Shown: positions 1-10,890 of the stretch, one piece after another
Layout: the number at the start of each line of letters is the position of its first letter
How positions within the stretch are numbered: the first letter of the stretch is position 1
NCBI GenBank assembly: GCA_947095535.1
Contig: OX352772.1
Location: 228,728,051 to 228,792,050 of the forward strand
Reading direction: 5' to 3'
DNA length: 64,000 nucleotides
DNA from: Poecilobothrus nobilitatus
Lineage: Eukaryota; Arthropoda; Insecta; Diptera; Dolichopodidae
Program-made: the position numbers and the translations under genes
The notes under the pieces: model-generated
The model's database searches: none
Told to the model about the DNA's origin: nothing
What the model saw: the letters and a program-made list of their open reading frames with translations, nothing else

Positions 1-306
1 CACTTTATATATTTGACTACAATTTGGAGCGGAGTATCTCAGTTGTTTATAAACAAATTAGATATACTAAATAAAAAGGCTATTGAAATTATTCATAATT
101 ACCGAATAAGACACACTTCTAATTTATTATATACGAATCCATACATTAGTTTTAGTAATTTATGTCAAAGGAAGCTTTATTTAACAGCGTTTAAATTTAT
201 TTTCAATCGGATCAAGCACAATTTCATACTTAATAGAAATTTTGAATCTACAATAGAAATACCAGAAATCAATCAAACTTTTATCTTACGCTTTTCAGAA
301 CTGTAA
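1..306 (+). pseudogene. LINE ORF2 C-terminal fragment (left edge)
   Basis: Open frame of 97 codons from the window edge to a TAA. The conserved core reads INKLDILNKKAIEIIHNY, closely matching the region downstream of the reverse transcriptase in LINE-A of this window (about 54750-54960, INKLNILHKKALKIIHNY). This is the C-terminal part of a non-LTR retrotransposon ORF2 of the CR1/Jockey group; endonuclease and polymerase would lie left of the window. The match with LINE-A continues past the stop in frame-shifted form, so the stop may be near natural. It is homologous to, but clearly diverged from, LINE-A. No host gene is indicated. Confidence 0.7.
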
Positions 307-1059
307 ACCAGAAAAAAAATTGTTTGTATATCTGTCTAAAAATGTAAAATGAGGTACTACAAAATTTAAAACATATTCATAATTTTGCTACTTTTAAAAA
401 AAAATTACTCAGCGTATGCTACGGTTACGAGTATTATGTACTAAATGATAATTATTTATTTATTGATAAGAGAATATTTAGTGTTTGACTTTGAATTAAC
501 AAAGCATTATTATACCATGTTTAAATATTTAAGAAATAAAAACCAAGTACACAATCATGAAATAAGTTATATGCAAATACATCTAAATTGAAATAACTTC
601 AATTGTAGTTAAATTGATAAATTGATAACTAATATATGTATGTATAATAGACAAATAATTTTTTTCGTAACTTTTTTGTGTTGGCTTATATACATGTATA
701 TAAATATCTATATATTTCTTTTTATTATTTTTTTTTGTTTTTCTTTTATTTTTGACGTTTATTTTTAACTATAAGACCATAACTATACTATAAGACCATA
801 CAGCTAAGGCTTATTATCAACGTAACAAAAATTTTCATCATGAGTCTCCGAAAAATACATTTTAAACTAGACGTGGTGTGATACATTTTTTCATCGCGTC
901 AGTGATAATTGTTTTTAATTTAAATAAAAAGTGTATCTCAATATTTCATATTTATAATATTTTTTATTCCATACAATAAGTAAAACAACATTTGTTCGTT
1001 TTTATTTATTATATTAAAATTTTAATTTGAGTGAAATATTGGCCATAATGCAATTTTTG
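307..1059. other. AT-rich DNA with a short R-repeat fragment
   Basis: No coding sequence seen. Positions about 837-907 repeat, in inverse orientation, the R-repeat segment around 1800-1880 (GACGYGATG/CATCACGTC near-palindrome). The part left of it may be the 3' untranslated region of the LINE fragment at the window edge; its end is not visible. Confidence 0.5.
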
Positions 1060-1665
1060 TTTTTAAGTATTAATAATAAAGAAAAATAAAATTAGATTTT
1101 TATAACGGAAAACAAATTATTTCAATAAAAAAATAAAAGTAAGTAAATAAAATTATTTATTAAATTTAATTTAAAAAATATGTTGAAATTAAAATTAAAA
1201 TAAGAAATTTACAATTTTTATTTAATAGAAAAATATAAAAAATTAAAATCTGGAATGTAGCTTAATATTTAAAATCCATTATATTACAAATTATATTTGA
1301 TTAATTTTTTTCCTTGATTAATAAAATAAAGGTAAAGGGTCTAAAAAAAAAAAAAATTAGATAAATTGTATTTTATACTATTTTTAATTATTATATTGAA
1401 AATCATATTACCCTAAATTTTTTAATTAAAATCAATTTAAAAAAAAGGTAAATTTTTTAATTCTTTAAGATTATTTATAAAACCTCCGTAAAGAATAAGC
1501 AAGTTAGAACAAATTACTATTCTCGAATTTTTTTTTTTTTATTATATTTCGTGTTATTTTTTTTATCTGAAAAATCACTTTTATCATTTAATTGTTTTGC
1601 TCTTTTGTTTTGTGATTTTATTTTTCCCTTCTTTTAATACTTTATTTATAACTTAATATTCTAAA

Positions 1666-1794
1666 ATGGCTGATTCACTATCTATAATTAGTGAAACAAA
1701 CCCGACTGCTGCATCAACCCCAAAAGGACCGTCGGAGCCGACTATTTTTTTCGATCCTAGAATTCTGAAAGATACTCACCCATATACTTCTTGA
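1666..1794 (+). CDS. 42-codon reading frame carried by the R repeat
   Basis: An ATG frame beginning MADSLSIISETNPTAAS and ending at TGA, with base composition distinctly richer in G+C than its surroundings. Two other copies exist: 14500-14647 on the minus strand, disrupted by a ~25-bp internal duplication, and one starting at 32097 on the plus strand, where a short deletion shifts the frame. After the TGA the same frame stays open for 16 more codons, so a longer ancestral protein ending near the palindrome is possible. I recognise no domain. It could be the start of a gag or transposase gene, or chance. No evidence of expression. Confidence 0.3.
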   Translation: MADSLSIISETNPTAASTPKGPSEPTIFFDPRILKDTHPYTS

Positions 1795-1992
1795 AGACTA
1801 ATCACTGACGCGATGAAAAAATGTATCACATCACGTCTAGTTTAAATTTTATTTCTCGAAGACTCATAATGAAAATTTTTGATATGTTGATAATAATTTA
1901 CTGTCAAATAAAATTTTTCCCATATTTAAACGTTCAGCTAACATTATTTAAAAAAAAGGTTTAATTTTTAAATAGTAAATGATGATTCATAT

Positions 1993-2245
1993 TCGGAGCC
2001 TCGGCGGCATAGTGGTTTTGAATACCGCACACCTCGTAAGAGTTATTCCCCCTTACGACATTTACAGCCACGCCTAAACAGGAAAGGCTGTGTAATTTCC
2101 TGTCCATATTTATGTGGCAGAAAATACAATTAAAAAAAATACATATTGATAAGTGGCAAGTAGCCGTCGTGTCTTGCGAACCAGAAGTCGGACCGAAGTG
2201 ATTAAAAACCCTAGTCCCCGATCCTGTAATAGAAATTAAAAATAG
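1993..2245 (+). mobile_element. tRNA-derived SINE, copy S1 (head internally deleted)
   Basis: Matches S2 and S3 of this window. The tRNA-like head starts with GGAGCCTCGGCGG and keeps the A-box region, but about 50 bases between the A-box and CCGCACACCT are missing, including the B-box. The body (CAGCCACGCCT..., then CCAGAAGTCGGACCGA...) and the tail (GTAATAGAAATTAAAAATAG) are retained. Without a B-box this copy should not be transcribed by RNA polymerase III. Confidence 0.65.
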
Positions 2246-2871
2246 AAAAAAAATAAGAAAAGTACCAAAAAATGGCACCCTATATAATATAATATACAGC
2301 ATAATGCATTATACATATTTTTTTTTCCTTTCTCCTATAAGGACATAGAGCAGCCACTAAGTCATTTATTATTCATATTTCACTAAGATTCAGTTTCTGG
2401 AACCATTATTTTACTAAACCGTTATGTTACTCGGCTGTAGGTATTGTACAAGATTAGGCGTTTCTTTTAGTTCTACGCCATCTATTATTTACACAACAAT
2501 TATATTTTATTATTATTTTATTATATATTACAATATGATATTAATTAAAATTTATAAGACATATATACTTATTTTTAATTTAATTATATTATACTAATTA
2601 TATATTATTTTTTATATTATAATATAAAAAAAATTTGCTACATTGTAGCATTGTAGTAAGTATAAAATACAAGTTTAGTATTAATTTGTTGAAAAGTTTG
2701 TAGAGTTTTGTTTAGGTGATAATATGTACATACATATGTTCGAATTTACATTGGGGGAGATCAACCTTTTATTTGGTATATATATAACCGTCACATACCT
2801 ATGCATAGTTTTTTTATTTTTGATAAATGCTATGAAATTTATGACTTATATTGTATCAAACTATTTTAAAA

Positions 2872-3953
2872 CAAGTAAAAGTAACAGTCGATGCAACCGA
2901 CTTATTTATACCCTACACCTAAAAAATTCAAATTAAATTAAAAATCCATAAGTTATTTTAGTTAGGTATTTAATATAACTAAGCTAAAAAAACCAATGCC
3001 TTTGTACAAAATTTCAAAACCTTTAATTTACAACCTTTGTACAAAATTTCAGATTTCTATCTTTATTAAATTCGAAAATATGGTTGTTAGGTCTTGGGAA
3101 GTGTGTGAAGGTACGCAGACCACCACCCCAATTCATCTCAAATTTTTGAGACATCAACAGGGTAGAACATTCTTATATCAAATTTTAAGTTTATATATTT
3201 ATTAATTTCGAAGATATGCTTGTTTGGTCTTAGGAGTTGTGTGGCTATCTGCCACAACCATTCTAATTCATCTTAAATTTTGGGCAAATCAGGGATTCAG
3301 GAAACAACACCCTAGTATCAAATTTGAAGTTTCTATCTTTATTAATTTCGAAGATATGCTTGTTCGGTTTTGGGAGTTGTATGGGAGGTACCCGAATGAC
3401 CATTCCAATTCATCTCAAGTTTTAGGCAAATCAGGGATTTAGGAAACAGCACCCTCGTATCAAATTTGAAGTTCATATATTTATTAATTTCGAAGATATG
3501 CTTGTTCGGTTTTGGGAGTTGTATGGGAGGTACCCGAACTGCTCCTCCAATTCATCTCATATCATCTCAAATTTTGAACAAATCAGGGATTCAGGAAACA
3601 ACACCTTAGTACCAAATTTGAAGTTTCTATCTTTATTAATTTCGAATATATGCTTGTTGGGTTTTGGGATTTGTATGGGAGGTACCCGACCAACCACTCC
3701 AATTCATCTCAAATTTTAGGGATATCAGGGATTCAGAAAAAAAAACACCCTCGTACAAAATTTTAAGTTTCTAGCATCATTATTTTTTGAGTTATTGTGC
3801 GTACGGACGGACGGACGGACATCGCTAAATCGACTCAGGAGGTGACCCTGATTCAGAATATATATACATGTCTATACCTAACTCGCTTCCTTTTGGTGGT
3901 TACAAACACCATACCAAAGTTAATATACCCTATACTTAATGTGTAGGGTATAA
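2872..3953 (+). mobile_element. Family E element, copy 1 (Helitron/DINE-like, non-autonomous)
   Basis: A 1,082-bp element without coding capacity. It starts CAAGTAAAAGTAACAG, has a subterminal hairpin (AGTCG...CGACT), five ~140-bp internal repeats, a GGAC microsatellite (3805-3820), and ends in a hairpin TACCCTA...TAGGGTATAA. The target is known without insertion: TTTTAAAA followed by TAATGAAAAATT at 13740-13765 (inverse) and a close version at 33040-33065. Insertion thus occurred after AAAA with no target duplication longer than AA. Microsatellite and hairpin end resemble the DINE-1/INE-1 type of non-autonomous Helitron; that assignment is inference. Confidence 0.75.
3058..3770 (+). repeat. 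Five ~140-bp tandem repeats inside family E
   Basis: Units share TTATTAATTTCGAAGATATG, a GGTTTTGGGAGTTGTATGGG segment, and CAAATCAGGGATTCAGGAAA. Starts of the AAGATATGCT motif lie at about 3074, 3211, 3351, 3493 and 3645 (spacings 137-152). The second family-E copy has about four such units, so copy number varies. Short open frames here are by-products of the repeat. Confidence 0.8.
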
Positions 3954-4186
3954 TAATGAAAAATTAAAAACATAATATTATAAACAGAGTGACAGACATA
4001 ATAACGAATTCGTACAGGTATTTTAGAGTTGACAAAGGCAACTGATTCTTCCTCGTTTTTAAGCTAATTCTCATTCCCTATTCATAATTTTATTCTTTTA
4101 CTTTAAAATGTTTGTAATTAATTCTATAATGTAGCAAACAAACTATCGATTTTTTTTTTTTCAATATTAATCGTCAATTTTTTAGC

Positions 4187-5632
4187 ACATTTCCAAAAAA
4201 AATTTGAAAAAATGTGCTTATTTGTTTCACTCTGTCCGTCCGTCCGTCCGTCTATTTACAAAACTTCTACACCGTTAAAGATAGAGAAAAAACATTTTAA
4301 CGATAGGTAGGTCTCATAAAAAAAATAATTTTGTGGAACAACTTTTTCATGTAGCCCCTCCCATTACGGAGCTACAGCCCCTCAAACTTTGAAAAAGCCC
4401 TATTTTTAAATGCATATATCTTATGTTCTGCTTAAGATTTTTCAATCTGAAAACGTCATTCGACAGGTATTTCTCTTATCTTTGTAAATTATTATCAAAA
4501 TTATACATTTTTTTAAAATTTAGTATTTAAATTTACCGTTATGTGAAAACCAAATTTTGCATGATTTTTCTACTTTCATAACTCCGGCACGCTTCTAGAT
4601 AGAAGCTTGAAATTTTGAGGCAAGAAAGAACTTTTAGAATTAGTATAAATTTGCTCAGAAAATTTTTTCAGACCACCCCCTGTTTATGAGCTATTAGGGC
4701 TTAAAAATTGAAAATTTGCTTTTTTTAAACACCTGTAACTTAGGACCCTGTACACATTTTACTTCTGCAAGATATAAAAATTAAAGCTACAATAATATAT
4801 TTTTACGTGTGTTAAAGATTTATTTTAATTGTAAAGGGTTCCAAAGTTGCCAGCTCTTCAAAATTGCCAAAAAGCCCCATTTTCAGATGTATATATCTCG
4901 GGCTCTGCGTAATAATTTTGCAATCTAAAACCGCCAGAAGATCGAAAATTTTATTATCTATATAAAACAATATCAAAATTATGTAATATTTTGTAATTAA
5001 CTATTTAAATTTACCGTTATGTGTAAACCACATTTTGCATGAAATTTCTTTTTTCATAACTCCGGCACCCCTTTAGATAGGAATCTGAAATTTTGAGACA
5101 AGAAAGAACTTTTAGAATTAGTATAAGTCTCCTCAGAATTTTTTGGTAACACCCCCTCTTTAAGAGTTATTACGCCTCAAAAATTGAAAATTTGCTATTT
5201 TTAGACACCTGTAACTTAGGCACCTGTACAAATTTTTCCTCGGCAAGACATGAAAATTAAAGGTTCAATAATATATTTTTACGTGTGTTAACGGCTTTTC
5301 TTAGTTATATAGGATTCCGGACTTACGGCCCCTCAAAATTTCAAAAATGTCCTATTTTCACATTTTTTCTTATTACATGAAATTTTAAAATTTTTGTGTA
5401 AGTCACACTTCTAAACAGTTTGTATTGAGTTTTGGAAATGTGCGCTTTTAAAAACCGTTGGTTTACATTCTACCTTGTTTTGTGTTGTTTTTGTTTGACT
5501 AAGTTTAAATGTAAAGAATATGATTCTGATCCGATCCATACCTTTGAAGGTATATTTAGCTCGCTTATTTTGAGGTGTTACAAATGGAGGAGTAATTTTA
5601 TTATACCCGATCCTATCGTACGGGTATAAAAA
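4187..5632. mobile_element. Rearranged family-H element
   Basis: Contains a GTCC microsatellite (about 4233-4253) and body sequence in inverse orientation to family H (GTAGCCCCTCCCATTACGGA, CACCTGTAACTTAGG), but finishes at about 5604-5629 with the H terminal hairpin (TTATACCCG...CGGGTATAA) in forward orientation. It is therefore a composite of two oppositely oriented pieces or a fold-back derivative. No coding capacity. It is much more diverged from the other H copies than they are from each other. Confidence 0.6.
4377..5335. repeat. Two ~475-bp tandem units within the H-type element
   Basis: The block from GCCCCTCAAACTTTG (4377) is repeated from about 4850 and begins again at about 5325. 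Each unit carries AATTTACCGTTATGTG, CATAACTCCGGCAC, CAAGAAAGAACTTTTAG and CACCTGTAACTTAGG in that order. The other H copies carry one such unit, so this copy gained one by internal tandem duplication. Confidence 0.7.
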
Positions 5633-6609
5633 TATGAAATAAAATAATGTAAACGTTTTTTCAATAATAGGTACATAAAAATATTAAATTTTATAAAAGA
5701 CTTATTTTTAAAACAAGAAAAATCGACTGATTTTAAATAATTGCATTTCTGTACCAATTTTCTTCTAAGCATATATATTTTAAACAAATTATAAAATTCA
5801 CACAAAGAAAATAAATATTCAATTTTTATTAAATTACAAAATCACTTTTTTCTTTAACATTAAACTCAAGTAAATAAAACAAAAAAAAATGAGTATTGAC
5901 GCCTGACGGACGATGATTACTGGAAAAAAAACACAAGTCCAATAGTTTGCTACATTACAGAATTAATTACGGACATTTTTAAGAAAATAATAAAATTATG
6001 TATACTATGATTACGGAATCAGAATTCGCCTATACATTTTTGAAATGAAAATTCGTCTAAAAACAAGTAAGTTTGCAATTTTATTAAAAATAAAATTTAA
6101 GGACTAGCGAAATATTTTCTAGTATGGTTTGAACTTTGTCACATATTTCAATTAATACATAAATATACCTCTTATTGAACGGTTATTTTTGAACACTTTT
6201 ATTTTGAGCAATCAGTACTTCTTAACAAATTTTTAAGAACAAAAATATTTGATTTGAATGAAAAAGTGCAATATTGTTGAATTTATGATGCATACATAAA
6301 TTCATACTTGTGTATGTATCATATAATATTAATTTTGATGCAAACTTCAACAAATAATTTTGTCAATTGCATGAAAATAATTTTGTACCTACATTTATTA
6401 TAAATTTTAAAAATCTACTCTTAAATTTTATTCTTAAAAAATTTTAAAAATACATATATATGTATGTATGTATGTACATATGTACTTGTTTTCTACTGGG
6501 TTACAATTCAATTTTCAAAATAAAAATTCAAATCATTTTTTATATTATATTACATACCTCAATGGAAGCGACGAATTTTTATTAGAATAATTACGAGTAC
6601 TCATTCCAA
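5633..6609. other. AT-rich DNA; inverse R-repeat fragment at about 5820-6075
   Basis: No gene seen. About 5820-6075 resembles 13430-13640 (TTTGCTACATTACAGAATTAATTAC landmark), that is, an R fragment inverse to copy a. A TATG/TACA microsatellite lies at about 6450-6487. The rest is unassigned. Confidence 0.5.
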
Positions 6610-6987
6610 TGGACCATTCCACACGAGTAGTGTCCTCTTTCGTTTCGTGACGTTTCTCTTTTTTTTATTTCCACACTGTCCCTCTCGATTATCGTTACTT
6701 TTATATGTGTGTGTAAATATTTCATTTTAAAATAAAATTTGTTGTGAAGTAGATAATAAATACGAGAATGAAATTTATGTACACATAAAAATTTTTTGAC
6801 CCTAAAATAATTTTTATTTGAGGTTTTGTTTGTGTTAATGGACTAAATTTTTAAACTCTAAAATTTTAGTTTAAAAAATTACTCCTAAAAATCCCCATCA
6901 CAAATTTAGGTTATAGGCAAGACGGAATGAAACAAAAGTAAAAGTAAAAAATAAAGAAAGAGCACACTACTCGTGTGGAATGGCCCA
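6610..6987. mobile_element. MITE-like element with terminal inverted repeats
   Basis: Terminal inverted repeats of about 28 bp with few mismatches: left end TGGACCATTCC... at 6610, right end ...GGAATGGCCCA at 6987. The shared core is CCATTCCACACGAGTAG. Total length 378 bp, no open frame of note, AT-rich interior. Size, inverted ends and lack of coding fit a miniature DNA transposon. A convincing target duplication is not visible, so the superfamily stays open. Confidence 0.65.
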
Positions 6988-7642
6988 ATAATAGCAAATT
7001 TCTACATACAATGCACACATTATAAAAGTACATTTTAGCTTTCATTTATACATTTTATATTTATATATTTATACTTTTATATATTTGTCTGTAGCAACTC
7101 AAAAAATCTCAGACAATTTTCAATGCGGTATTTGTACATCATAATTCTGACATACATACATACATACATACATACATAATATCTATACAAAATCGTATAA
7201 TCTATTTTCTAGACTATGTACATACATATATATATATGTATATATATGATTTATATTAAAACAGAAAAAAACAAAAAAAAAACATAATAAAACAAGAAAT
7301 ACGTAGTTATATACCTAACGCTACACTACGGCCTACGCAGCTCTTTAAATACAAATGTATATAATTCATATTTAAACTATACTGTAAAGCAATAAAAAAA
7401 ACTACATACTACATAGCTCTTGATCCTGTTTACACTTGTTAACATTTCTGTATGCAATGATGTATTCATTCTTGTATTTAAAATGTGCTGCAAAACTCTC
7501 GCGTTTAAATTAAGTTGTATGTTGCAACTTTAATATTATAACTTACTTTTTTGATCTGATCAATTTTTTTATTGTTGCTTTATATGCATTGGTAATTTGC
7601 AACAGCTAAAGCAGATAAATTTTGGTTAACAAAAATGAATAA
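6988..7642. other. AT-rich DNA with microsatellites
   Basis: Contains a TACA run (about 7150-7180) and an alternating TA/TATG stretch (about 7203-7250). No gene recognised. A 5' LTR for the downstream retrotransposon might lie here, but I found no matching copy on its 3' side. Confidence 0.4.
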
Positions 7643-8647
7643 ATGTTTTCGGAATTTTACGCATTTTTGTCGTTGAGTGGAAGAAGGCGCCGAACTCTAC
7701 AACGAAGTGACTCCATTATTGATTTTGGACCAGCTAATCTTAACAATACATCGACTATCAACAACCAAGACATCAAAATTAATTTTAGTGATGTTGAAAA
7801 TCTTATTCGAAAATTCAATGGTGATGAGGCTAGCAGTATAAACAAATGGATAGATGAATTTGAGCAATAGGCAGACGTATTTCACTGGAATGAACTCCAA
7901 AAATTTCTATTTTGCAAAAGATCTTTATCGGGATTAGCTAAACTTTATATCGAGTGTGAAGTGAAATCTCTAAACTGTTGCAGATTAAAACAATCTCTTC
8001 TACAGCAATTCCAAAATAAGATTACAAGTGCCCAAGTACATGCAAAGTTACGCGAGAGAAAAAAGAGAAATAATGAATCACTTAGCGAGTACTTATATCT
8101 CATGATTTACGTTGCTTCTAAAACAGAAACTGAAGAAATTTCTATCATCGGCTACATAATTGATGGAATAAAGGACACACCTGCAAACAAAATGATACTT
8201 TATAGTGGAAAAAGTATTTCACAACTAAAAGAGAACTTACTAATATATGAAAAGGTCCACAAAATTGAAAATGAAAAATCATTATCCGACAAAAAAGATT
8301 TCACAAAATCTAAAATGGAAACAAACTATAAAAAAGGTGGACGTCATTTTTGTTTCAACTGCGGTGCAAAGGACCACGAATTTCATAATTGCCCACAGAA
8401 AGGGAGAGAATCCAAATGTTTCGGTTGTAATAAATGTGGACACAAGAGGCCAAACTGTACGGAGATAACTAATGCAAAACGTAACACAACTAATCAAGTT
8501 AACACAACACAACACTCAAGTTCAACACATATCATGCAAACAACAAAAAATAACATGAACATTAAGGTTAAAGCAAATAATATTATTTTTGAGGCATTGG
8601 TAGAAATAGGAAGTGAGATTTGTGTCCTGAAGGAATTTTCAAATTAA
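7643..8647 (+). pseudogene. gag: gag relic with two CCHC zinc knuckles
   Basis: Capsid/nucleocapsid protein that would package the element RNA. Two open segments, 7643-7870 and 7961-8647, read in one frame apart from a premature TAG near 7868 (WIDEFEQ-stop). Two consecutive zinc knuckles are seen at about 8350-8457: CFNCGAKDHEFHNC and CFGCNKCGHKRPNC, both with perfect C-x2-C-x4-H-x4-C spacing. The segment runs on into the protease region. The stop makes it a pseudogene; the true start upstream of 7643 is uncertain. Confidence 0.75.
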
Positions 8648-9081
8648 GCTATTTCAAAATAATCAATACAAATTTAGACCCCAGCTGCTCTAAAAGAATA
8701 ATATCTGGTCTAGGCTCTAAAGTCGTCATTAAAGGCTCATGTAAAACAAATATTGAAATTGAAAAGGATGTATATGAAAATATCGAAATTCACGCTGTTA
8801 ACGATTGCTGCCTAAAACCAGACATGATATTACGGATGGATTTGTTGAGACAAGCTGCTACCACCATAATTAATGAAGAAATTAAAATAAGAAAAACTAA
8901 ACATACAACACTTGAAAATTGTCCTCTTCGCAACAGTGAGACAGGCTGCTTTTTAGCAGAGATTAAAGTAGAAGAAGAACTAAAAGAATTTGAAGCTCTT
9001 GTTGGTTTAAACAGCCTTAAAAAAGACTTTACTACAGTAGTGAATATGATTAAAAATTATACACCGAAAACCTCCAACTAG
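8560..9081 (+). pseudogene. Retroviral-type aspartic protease relic
   Basis: The active-site region reads FEALVEIGSEICVLKE, where family members have DTGS; the catalytic Asp is replaced by Glu and the frame breaks a few codons later (stop at 8645). The continuation is in another frame (8620-9081) with the flap and C-terminal region (IISGLGSKVVIKG..., then DMILRMDLL). Processing of a polyprotein by this copy is not possible. Confidence 0.6.
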
Positions 9082-9090
9082 TCTCCTTTA

Positions 9091-9624
9091 CAAATGAAAA
9101 TAGTAACTGATGATAACGAGCAAGTTTACAGACCATCGCGGAGATTTTTCCCACATAAAATGAAAGTTATTGAAAATCAAATTCAACAGTGATTATAAGA
9201 TGGCATAATCAAGGAAGAACCAGCGGATTATGCGAGTCAAGTAGTTTTAGTGAAAAAGAAGGATGGTTCCTACATGTTGTGTGTGGACTACAAGGGCATA
9301 AACAAGAAAATCATCAAAGACAGATATCCGTTACCAAATATCGAGGAGCAAATATATAAGTTACAACCGTCAAGATTTTTCACATCATTAGACCTCGAGA
9401 ACGGAATTTTCCATGTGTCGATTGAAGAAGAAAGTAGCATGTTTACGTCTTTCGTTACTCATTGTGGTCAGTACGAATTTAATAAACAACTTAAAACCAA
9501 GGCAGTACAAAATTTCCCTATACCAACAACTATTGAGCAACTACAAAGCTTTATTGGATTGGTAAACTATTTTAGAAAATACATTTCGGATTTCGCGCTT
9601 AAAACTCAACCACTTACCTACTAA
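9091..9624 (+). pseudogene. Reverse transcriptase relic lacking the polymerase motif
   Basis: Begins near MKIVTDDNEQVYRPSRRF; two stops fall near 9190. It then follows the usual Ty3/gypsy order: GIIKEEPADYASQVVLVKKK, DYKGINKKI, YPLPNIEEQI, FFTSLDLENGIFHV, HCGQYEFNK. Directly after this it jumps to the thumb region (NFPIPTTIEQLQSFIGLVNYF). The segment that should carry LPFGL and the YxDD catalytic motif is missing, an internal deletion of roughly 70 codons. A single-copy relic; inactive. Confidence 0.8.
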
Positions 9625-9665
9625 AGAAAAATGTTCATTTCAAAATTGAATGCAGAAATGTAGAA

Positions 9666-10110
9666 ATGTCGGCAATCAATGAGTTAAAACATGTTTTAAC
9701 AAATACACCTATTTCAAAAATATTTGCATATGGCGCATACACCGAACGTCACACGGATGCATCACATGATGGATATGGTACAGTTTTGGTCCAAAAGAAC
9801 AATGAAAAAGGTTGTTTGCACTCAGTTTACTACTTCAGCAGGAAAACGAATGATACATATGAGTTGGAAAACGAAAATACTTCCTATGAGTTGGAAGTAA
9901 TAGCTATTGTAGAGGCACTGAGAAAATTTCGCATATATCTACTTGGTCAGAAATTTAAACTTATTAAGGACTGTAATGCTTTTGTAGGAAAAATGAAAAA
10001 GAAAGACCTGACCACAAGAGTTGCTAGATGGCGCTGTATTAGCGGATGTTGATTACATTATCGAACATCGATCAGGTACTAGAAAGCGACATGTCGACGC
10101 ACTTAGCAGA
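9666..10110 (+). pseudogene. RNase H and tether relic of the same element
   Basis: Contains the RNase H start (HTDASHDGYGTVLVQ, with catalytic Asp), YFSRKTNDTYELENE and SYELEVIAIVEALRKF (catalytic Glu), then the C-terminal EHRSGTRKRHVDALSR typical of gypsy pol. The DSEAL/TDHxAL part of family members is altered to IKDCNAF. A frame change falls around 10021-10050, and a stop separates this part from the reverse transcriptase. Confidence 0.75.
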
Positions 10111-10890
10111 AACCCAACAATAATGTGTATTAAAAATGGCGGAGACTTGTTAAGCAGACTATCCATAGCGCAGCATGGCGACGAATCTCTAGTGACAATA
10201 ATGGAAATTTTAAAGGAAAAGGCGTACAAAAACTTTATAATGCACAATGGTATACTCTGTAAAAACTTAAATAATAATGTTTTGTTTGTCGTTCCAGATG
10301 CTATGAAAAATCAAATCATAAGAGAAGTTCACTTTCAGCAGCGAAGAAGTCATTTAAAAATTCGAAGTATTGGCAGAAATGTTTGGGTACCCGGCGAGAA
10401 TAATTGCCGATAGAGGAGGAGCCTGCACAGCAAATCCATTTCAACTTTACTGCAAAGAACGGCATATTAAGTTACATCTTATTACTGCTGACTTGCCCCG
10501 TGGTAATGGACAAGTAGAGAGAACTCACTCGGTAGTTATCGGAGCTCTAACGAAACTATCTTTGGAAGATACAGAAAAATGAAACCGATACAACAAGAAA
10601 TCAATTCCACTTTTCAGCAAGCAATAAAAACATCACTATTTAAACTGCTAACAGGGTGTGAGATGAAAACTCAGTGGGAAATAAAAATTATATCAACCAT
10701 TGAAAACTAATTTGTAAAAACATTTGAAGAACAAGAACTTCGGTAAAAAGCTAAACAGGATATTGCCGAAATCGGAATTCCGCTTATTGGTACACACTTG
10801 TCGTATACAATCAGCTGATAAATACATTCTTCTAAAAGTGTCTTTTAATATTTTTGTGGACGTGGATAGAACTATAGAAGGCAGAGTATA
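10111..10890 (+). pseudogene. Integrase relic, central deletion
   Basis: The zinc-binding N-terminus is present but cut short (REVHFQQRRSHLKI). It jumps to the second half of the catalytic core (YPARIIADRGGACTANPF and PRGNGQVERTH at 10390-10530). The first catalytic Asp and its surroundings are therefore deleted; the second Asp and the Glu are visible. After 10582 the C-terminal region continues in broken frames to about 10890 (DVDRTIEGRV). Confidence 0.75.

Larger units (their letters stand above)
1060..4186 (+). repeat. R repeat, copy a (interrupted by family E)
   Basis: About 2 kb of sequence found again at 28990-33300 (same strand) and 11740-14918 (opposite strand). Shared landmarks in order: AT-rich lead, 42-codon ATG frame (1666), GACGCGATG/CATCACGTC near-palindrome, tRNA-derived SINE (about 1993), SINE tail, and a family-H-type end fragment at about 3990-4065 with the AGTTG/CAACT hairpin. 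The copy is interrupted at 2872-3953 by a family-E element and stops at about 4186, where an H-type element begins. Whether R is one large transposon or an old segmental duplication cannot be decided from this window. Confidence 0.7.
7643..10890 (+). mobile_element. Degenerate Ty3/gypsy retrotransposon
   Basis: Gag with two zinc knuckles, then protease, reverse transcriptase, RNase H and integrase remnants in Ty3/gypsy order, on one strand, in shifting frames with stops and deletions. No env-like sequence follows and no LTR pair is recognisable in the flanks. Codon usage is AT-rich like its surroundings. It is not closely related to the two errantiviruses further right: its zinc-knuckle gag and integrase motif spacing point to another gypsy clade, which I cannot name with confidence. 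Confidence 0.8.

Noticed and set aside
5432..5629. 65-codon frame with a hydrophobic start
   Set aside because: Ends in the terminal hairpin of an H-type element and is not conserved in other copies.
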